In this document: piece after piece, positions 58,490-64,000 of the stretch
How the letters are laid out: each line of letters starts with the position of its first letter
Numbering within the stretch: position 1 is the stretch's first letter
NCBI GenBank assembly: GCA_907163375.1
Contig: CAJQUW010003393.1
Location: forward strand, 1 to 64,000
Length of the DNA stretch: 64,000 nucleotides
Direction: 5' to 3'
From: Prostheceraeus crozeri
Lineage: Eukaryota; Platyhelminthes; Polycladida; Euryleptidae
Notes under the pieces: generated by a model
The model's input: only the letters and a program-made list of their open reading frames with translations
What the model was told of the DNA's origin: nothing
The model's database searches: none
Program-made: the position numbers and the translations under genes

Positions 58490-58891
58490 TAATCCTAATT
58501 AGTAAGTCAATTAATTAGTTTTTACGGGTCTGCGTATGTGCTTATTTTATTAAAAACGCAACCTAGACTAACGGCACATACCCTAGTTCACAAAATAGTA
58601 ACAACGGTACATCGTGGGGCAAGTTATGGGGGACAAACTAGAGGAGTGCCAAATCACCCCCATCGAAGTGCCAATTCACCCCACACATTTCGTGAATTGG
58701 CATTTTTGTAACCTTTTTTGAAACGAATATTTGAAGAGGAAGGAGTCCGAATTGAAAAAAATTTTTAAAACAAAAAAGTTAGGAAATTCCTTGAATATTA
58801 AGGTCATTATGTTTGAATATTAAAAAAATTCGTTGTTTGGTCATGAGAGCTAATTTAGTGTTAGGGTGCCAGATCACCCCACTCTCCCCTA

Positions 58892-60300
58892 TCGAAATAA
58901 TTGATGTTTATCGTGTACACAACTGATCATCGTGTATTTTTAGAGAAGACTAAAAAATTCAGTCATTGTCGTATATGCATATCCCAAAAAAGAAAGATGG
59001 AAGCCTCATGGAATTCATAGATTTTTCGGTCACATTGCCCTAGTCGGGTCAGAAGTCAATATATGAATTCCAATTTGTTGATAATTAGCCTAATATGTGC
59101 CTTTTTCTGGCTCTATAAAGGTTTTCAGTGATGAAATTCGAGGTCCCTATTTTCCGAAAATTCCTTGGCCAGCCTGCTCAGTGGGAGTTCTGCTCTAAAT
59201 ACCATCATGCAGCTACTCTTAAATAAATAAAAGATCCACGTTTTCCTGAATTCCATGATTCTTTCTTAGAATAAAGGATTAAGCCAAGTTCCTTATTGAG
59301 GTATCAATTCACGGTTGATAGTGACCATCCACAATTTGATAACAGTTTACGACAGTTTAATAGTTGCCATTTGTTTCTTTATGGCCATTCTTTCCTCGAT
59401 GCGAGGAAGTGAAACTAGCGTTTTAACGTGGTCTAGGTGATGTTTTCTTACGAAATTCCATGGTATCAACGAATTTCTGCGATTCACTAGTTATTGGAAC
59501 GAAGCAATTAAAATCATGTTATAAACAAAGTAAAACATTGTTTTCCAGTGCAAGTGCCTTGATTGATCTTTAACTTTTTTGATAGGGAACAACCCAGGAG
59601 AATTTGATGTTATACAGCATTGCCACCGATGCGCGGTTCCGCGCATCTGCGCGGATGAGGGCTTTGAGCTGCGCGTGCGTGGAACTTGCGCGGATGAGCC
59701 TGAATCTGCGCGAAAGAAGGTCTCAGAAAATATTCTTTTATTTAGTGTTATAAATTTAGAAGAGATGTTCTTTGAAGTACGGGTAGCTCATTTCTTGTAA
59801 ATATGCAATTAAACATTTTTTCTATTACAACTACTACTTTGACTTTATTTAACTTTATTGAACAATTAGGCTATCGAGAAATATATAGGTAGTACAGCTA
59901 CTTTGATTTGATATCAATGGGGATGGTTGTATATAATATCAGTTCCTATGCTTTAATCAGCGTATAGAAGTTGTTGTATTAGTTCAATTGACTGGTGCTA
60001 ATACTATGGTATTGACATAGCTCTTGTACAGGTAGTGTTATATCTTGTATAATATGATCTCTTTTCTATGTTGGGATATCATGGTCAGTTATCATAGATA
60101 TGAATTGCCATGTATATTTGAAATTCTAGTTGCTGAATTCTTTACTCTGTATGCCATTTTCTAGCGTACTGTGCATTGTTGTGAATGGAAATATAAAATA
60201 TTTGCCGATACACAACCTTTACCTACTTGATTTCGCTAGCCTGTTTTTTTAAACGTCTTTCGTGTCGAAGCCGAATAGACGATTTACAACATAATTCACA
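58892..60300. other. intergenic DNA, probably including the 5' LTR of the BEL/Pao element
   Basis: No supported gene. A GC-rich patch with GCGCGGATGAG / TCTGCGCG words lies at 59630-59715. The BEL/Pao 5' LTR should lie in the last several hundred bases, but its limits cannot be seen without a second LTR. Confidence 0.35.
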
Positions 60301-60302
60301 AC

Positions 60303-62191
60303 ATGGCAAACAAGAACAACAAATTGAATGAGGATATGACAAATAAACGCGAACTTTCAACAAAGACAATTGATGAATTGAAAGATATTTGCAAACAGTT
60401 GAAAATTTCCGCGAAAGGAAGGAAGTGAACACTGATTCATAAAATGATGGAGAATATCAATATTCCGAGTGATTATAGTGATTGTGAAGAATCAAATGAA
60501 ATGACTCAGGTAGATAAAGACTGTAATATGCAAGGAGTAAACAATGAAATATCCCAGCTTTTATCTTTCATATGTAAACAACAGCAAGAGGATCGAAAAC
60601 TTCTTATGAAAGTAATTGAGAATATGTCGAATTCTAATCGCACTCAAGAAAGTGATGAACACTTACACACCACGGATTCTCAAACTTCCATGCATTCGTC
60701 AAATACAATCGAAAAAATTGAATGGATTTTTGATGATATTGATACAAAAATCAAGCATTTGGATGACGAAATGAGTAAGAATATTGGTGAATTTTCGTAT
60801 AAGGAGACCATCAAATCAGTTCAAGCCTCGATTGACTTTTTAAACAATTTGATCGTGGAAAATTTGGGAAAATTTAATGACATAATGGCGGCTGCATTGC
60901 AAATGAGATTCAAAGATATGAAAAACAGAGTACAGGAAAAGAAAATGACAGCTCTTAGTTCATGCAACAAGGAAACTCTAAAGAATCATTCTGGTAGTCT
61001 GCCATCAGGCATACCGGTAACTCCACCAAGTTTTTTTGGCGATGTGCAACAATTTCACATCTGGTGGGAGTCGTTTGATGCAATTGTCACAATTTTATAA
61101 ATATTTGTATTTGCGGCAATGTATGAAAGGAGCACCAGAAAATTGTTTAGATTCATTTTCACCTTTAGTGGAACATTATCTCCCTGCACTTGAATATGTA
61201 AAATCAAGTTATGGACAACCGCGAAAAGTAGTAAGACACATAATAAAATCTATTATAGAAATGCCCAAACTTACCGCGGATGATTCTCAATCACTTCGAA
61301 AAGTTCATGATGCTGTTCAAGGCTCTGTTCATTCCTTGTCATCTTATTTGAAAAATGTAAGTAATCCTTTCGACGCTCTATTAATTCCTATTCTTGAATC
61401 AAAACTAACTACAGGATTGAAAGAGTCTTGGGAAAGAGAAACTTACTCAAAATGATGAAAATGACTTTGTCGCTGTTGAAGATTTTTTACGATGGTTCAA
61501 CAGGGAGGTGAAATCGAAGGAGACAAACGAACCGATGGCTGAGTCATCAAAATCAAAAATTGACATAGGCCCACATGTTAGTCATACGAAAACAAAAGGT
61601 GCCTTCTCAACACAGTCATTGACGGCAAATCATGAAATTATAGACAAGGAAAAATGCAAGCGTTGCTGGAGAACAAACCATAAATTGCAAGACTGCTTCA
61701 AATTCCTGAATGATGACGTCAGTGTTCGTTGGAATTTAGCCAAAGAGTATAATCTGTATTTCCAATGCCTTAATGATTTTCATCCCAGACGATCTTGCAG
61801 ACTTAGTATGGGATGTTCTGTGGATGGCTGTAATCGAAAGCATCATACGTTACTTCATTTCGAAAATGATCCAGATAAAAATAAAGAAGGTAATCATTCT
61901 CTCAGTTCGAATATTACCTGTAGTCGAATAAGTACTGGTGATCAGAATACGAACAATGTGATGCCATCTGCTCTAGCATATATACGAAATGTAGAAGGGA
62001 AATCGATGCGTGTCAGAATAGCGTTTGATACTATGTGTCAAGATTCATTCATACGAGAGTGTAATACAAAAACTCGGTATAGAATATGTAAAGAATATAA
62101 CCATGAATGTCAACGGATTCGGCGAGAAGGTATCGACCATGCGTACGGGAAGAGTATCTTTCACATTATCCAAGTATTCAACCGACGATAG
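60303..62191 (+). pseudogene. gag: BEL/Pao Gag and zinc-knuckle region, broken
   Basis: ATG 60303 begins a short basic segment with LKDICKQLKISAKGRK, resembling the start of a SAP DNA-binding domain. It is cut by an in-frame TGA at 60426-60428 and resumes at ATG 60444. The Gag body has a coiled-coil stretch (60700-60860) and FFGDVQQFHIWWESFDAIV. A frame change near 61090 leads to EHYLPALEYVKSSYGQPRKV, and another near 61450 to the zinc part (CKRCWRTNHKLQDC, CLNDFHPRRSCRLSMGC, CNRKHHTLLHF). The protease start (RVRIAFDTMCQDSFIRE) is at about 62005-62060. The lesions exclude function. Confidence 0.8.
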
Positions 62192-64000
62192 AAAATTTCA
62201 TGTGAATGCCCTTGTGCGACCGCGGAAAATTTGTGCTCCACTGGATGCCGTGTCTATAGTCTGGACTAAGTGTGCACATCTACAAGGATTGGACATTGCT
62301 GATCAATTTCCACATGCTGATAGTGACATTGACATTCTTATTGGTATGAATCACTATTTGAAATTGGTATCGGGCAAAATTATCAAACATCCATCTGACA
62401 CAAATGTCCCTGCCGCCATGGAAACAGTATTTGGATGCGTCGTTATGGGTGTGAATGATGGACCACTGCGCATGAACCCAAACCCAGATGAAATTGAAAA
62501 GGTTGGTTGCATGTTCATACAAACAAGACAAAGAACTGATCTCGAGAAAAATGTAGAAAAGTTCTGGAATTTGGAATCTATCGGAATAATTGATCATAGC
62601 CTTTCAATACTCACCAACTCCGATCGTAAAGCTATCACTAAATTTAATGATTCGATCAAATTTGATGGTGATCGTTACAGTGTTCGTTTACCATTTCGAG
62701 ACGATGCACCGGATATCGTCAGCAATCATGAAACTGCAAAACGTATAATGATTTCCACTGAAAAACGACTAGAGAAAAACGAGACGTTGAAAGAAAATTA
62801 TGAGAAAAGTATGCAGGATTATGAAAAGTTGGGATTTGCACGAAGAGCGACTTTTGATGAAATCAAAGAATTCTCCAAAGGATCGGAATATTTCATACCA
62901 CAATCATGCGGTTGTACGGGAGGATAGTGTTAGTACCAAAACGAGGATAGTATTCAATGCTAGCTCACGTGATAAAAATGGTGTCTCTTTGAATGACTGC
63001 CTATTATCAGGACTTACCTTGGTACCCGATATTGTTCAGGTATTACTCAGATTTCGAACTCATCTAATTGGAATAATGGGAGATATTGAAAAAATGTTTT
63101 GTCAGACTAAAATCGACCCAATGGATTACAGATATCAACAATACCTATGGAGACATTTTGATAAGAGTTCTGAACCAATACGATATATTATGGCAAGATT
63201 AATGTTTGGTATTAAATCTTCGCCATTTCTTGCTGTTGGAAGCATAACTCATCACAAGAACCGCGTTGATATGATGGCGAAATATCCTATTGGATGCCAC
63301 GCTTGTTCTGATATTTGTGGATGATTACTGTGGTGGAGCGAACTCAGAAAAGGAAGCAATCGAACTGATAAGACAACTGTGTGAACTTTTCAAAGAAGGA
63401 GGATGGAAAATGACAAAATTTGTTTCAAACTCATCAAATGTTATTGACTCTGTTCCTGAAGGAGATAGACTATCAAAGAAAGTTATTGAATTTCAAAAAG
63501 TTGATGACGGTACTACTAAAGCTCTTGGTATTGGTTGGGACATAAATAGTGACTTGTTTTGTTTCAGAGGAGCAGAAAAGCTGTTTACTCCTCTTGAACA
63601 CATTACAAAGCGAAATGTATTGAGTAAGGTCAGTCAGATTTTCGACGTGTTTGGAATTTGGGCTGCTTTTACTGTAAGAGCAAAAATAATGATTCAAAAA
63701 TTTTGGGAATCAGACCTATCTTGGGACCAAATTATCCATGGAGATATAGTGAGAGAGTTCAAACAGTGGGAAATAGAATTGATACAAATACAAACTATTC
63801 AAGTACCACGACTCATATTGAAGAACTCTGATTACTCTCATATTGAGCTGATTTCATTTGCTGATGCCTCAGAAAAGGCATACGGCTGTATGGTATATCT
63901 TCGTACAACATACGGTAATAGTCACTTTGACGTACAATATATTATGGGAAAATCGAAAGTCCCTCCTTTGAAAACCAAGTCTCTGGCTCGCCTGGAATTG
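62025..64000 (+). pseudogene. pol: BEL/Pao protease-linked domain, reverse transcriptase and RNase H, partial
   Basis: The frame 62025-62927 covers the DUF1758-type region (DIDILIGMNHYLKLVSGKII) and the RT entry. After a frame change near 62900 come TRIVFNASSRDKNGVSLNDC and GIMGDIEKMFCQTKI (first catalytic Asp). After another near 63300 comes FVDDYCGG (YVDD-like catalytic motif), then KALGIGWDI, RNVLSKVSQIFDVFGIW and SFADASEKAYGCMVYL (RNase H-like start). It is truncated by the window end at 64000. Confidence 0.85.

Larger units (their letters stand above)
55793..58889. mobile_element. Non-autonomous DNA element with GGGGAGAGTGGGGTGAT ends
   Basis: Inverted ends GGGGAGAGTGGGGTGATTTG (55793) and the complement ending 58889 are flanked by TA on both sides. 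Subterminal phrases GGGGTGAATTGGCAC recur inside both ends (55812, 58650-58705). No transposase of its own is recognisable. A Tc1-like element lies inside. Without it the element is about 1.35 kb. Confidence 0.7.
60303..64000 (+). mobile_element. BEL/Pao LTR retrotransposon, decayed, runs off the window
   Basis: Order of parts: SAP-like N-terminus and Gag (60303-61500), zinc knuckles (about 61650-61870), protease region (about 61980-62460), RT (about 62930-63600) and RNase H (from about 63830). Multiple frame changes separate them. The coding frame from about 63310 is open to the end of the window. Confidence 0.85.

Noticed and set aside
53001-60230. Several 60-120-residue ORFs (for example 55916-55545, 54793-54981, 59579-59800)
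   Set aside because: No domains, poor start context, and some overlap transposon ends; treated as chance.

Overview
The window looks like nuclear DNA of an invertebrate animal. Genes are sparse, introns and AATAAA signals are eukaryotic, and nearly all recognisable coding sequence belongs to nested mobile elements: Ty3/gypsy, BEL/Pao, a non-LTR retrotransposon, PIF/Harbinger, Tc1-like, a Penelope remnant and two Polinton/adintovirus-type virus-like elements. No ordinary host gene, tRNA, rRNA or CRISPR array was recognised. The species cannot be named from the sequence alone.

Layout. (1) 1-1990 is AT-rich non-coding DNA with a strand-asymmetric G-rich then C-rich tract. (2) 1998-12.67 kb is a very AT-rich virus-like element. 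It encodes a membrane protein, two different packaging-type ATPases, a protein-primed-type family B DNA polymerase with zinc fingers (one in-frame TGA), a possible spike-family protein and a coiled-coil membrane protein. No capsid, protease or integrase gene is visible. It is peppered with GC-rich double-hairpin elements, five of them in frame inside the polymerase gene. (3) 12.67-13.2 kb is the gag start of a Ty3/gypsy element. The rest of that element resumes at 35.97 kb and again at 50.61 kb. (4) 13.2-35.98 kb, inserted in gypsy gag, is a second and complete-looking but decayed Polinton/adintovirus-type provirus. It is flanked by inverted tandem-repeat arms. It encodes a spliced early protein, an exonuclease-like protein, RING-like proteins, core proteins, packaging ATPase, integrase with chromodomain, double jelly-roll major capsid protein, adenovirus-type protease, a TBP-like protein, two PC4-like paralogues, two spike-family proteins and PolB. 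(5) 37.51-50.61 kb, inserted in gypsy pol, is a Harbinger transposon with TAA target duplication, three-exon transposase and MADF gene. Inside it is an unclassified DNA transposon (42.03-50.55 kb), and inside that a non-LTR retrotransposon (46.16-50.37 kb, GTTAT duplication). (6) 50.61-52.75 kb holds gypsy RNase H and integrase, then polypurine tract and 3' LTR start. (7) 52.8-60.2 kb has no convincing gene but holds a foldback element and a Tc1-like element nested in a GGGGAGAGTGGGG-ended element. (8) 60.3-64.0 kb is a decayed BEL/Pao retrotransposon that runs off the window.

The most interesting system is the 22-kb provirus. Its two early-type units start at promoters of the same build (two CCAAT boxes exactly 17 bp apart, then TATA). 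Many other units, mostly structural and packaging ones, have the octamer-like word ATGCAAA(T) 29-46 bp before the start codon. The same element encodes a TBP-like and two PC4-like proteins, which suggests a virus-coded transcription switch. In addition, an exon carrying only the ATG appears able to join to at least two acceptors (SSB-like and exonuclease-like genes). Several frameshifts and in-frame stops show that this copy is no longer fully functional.
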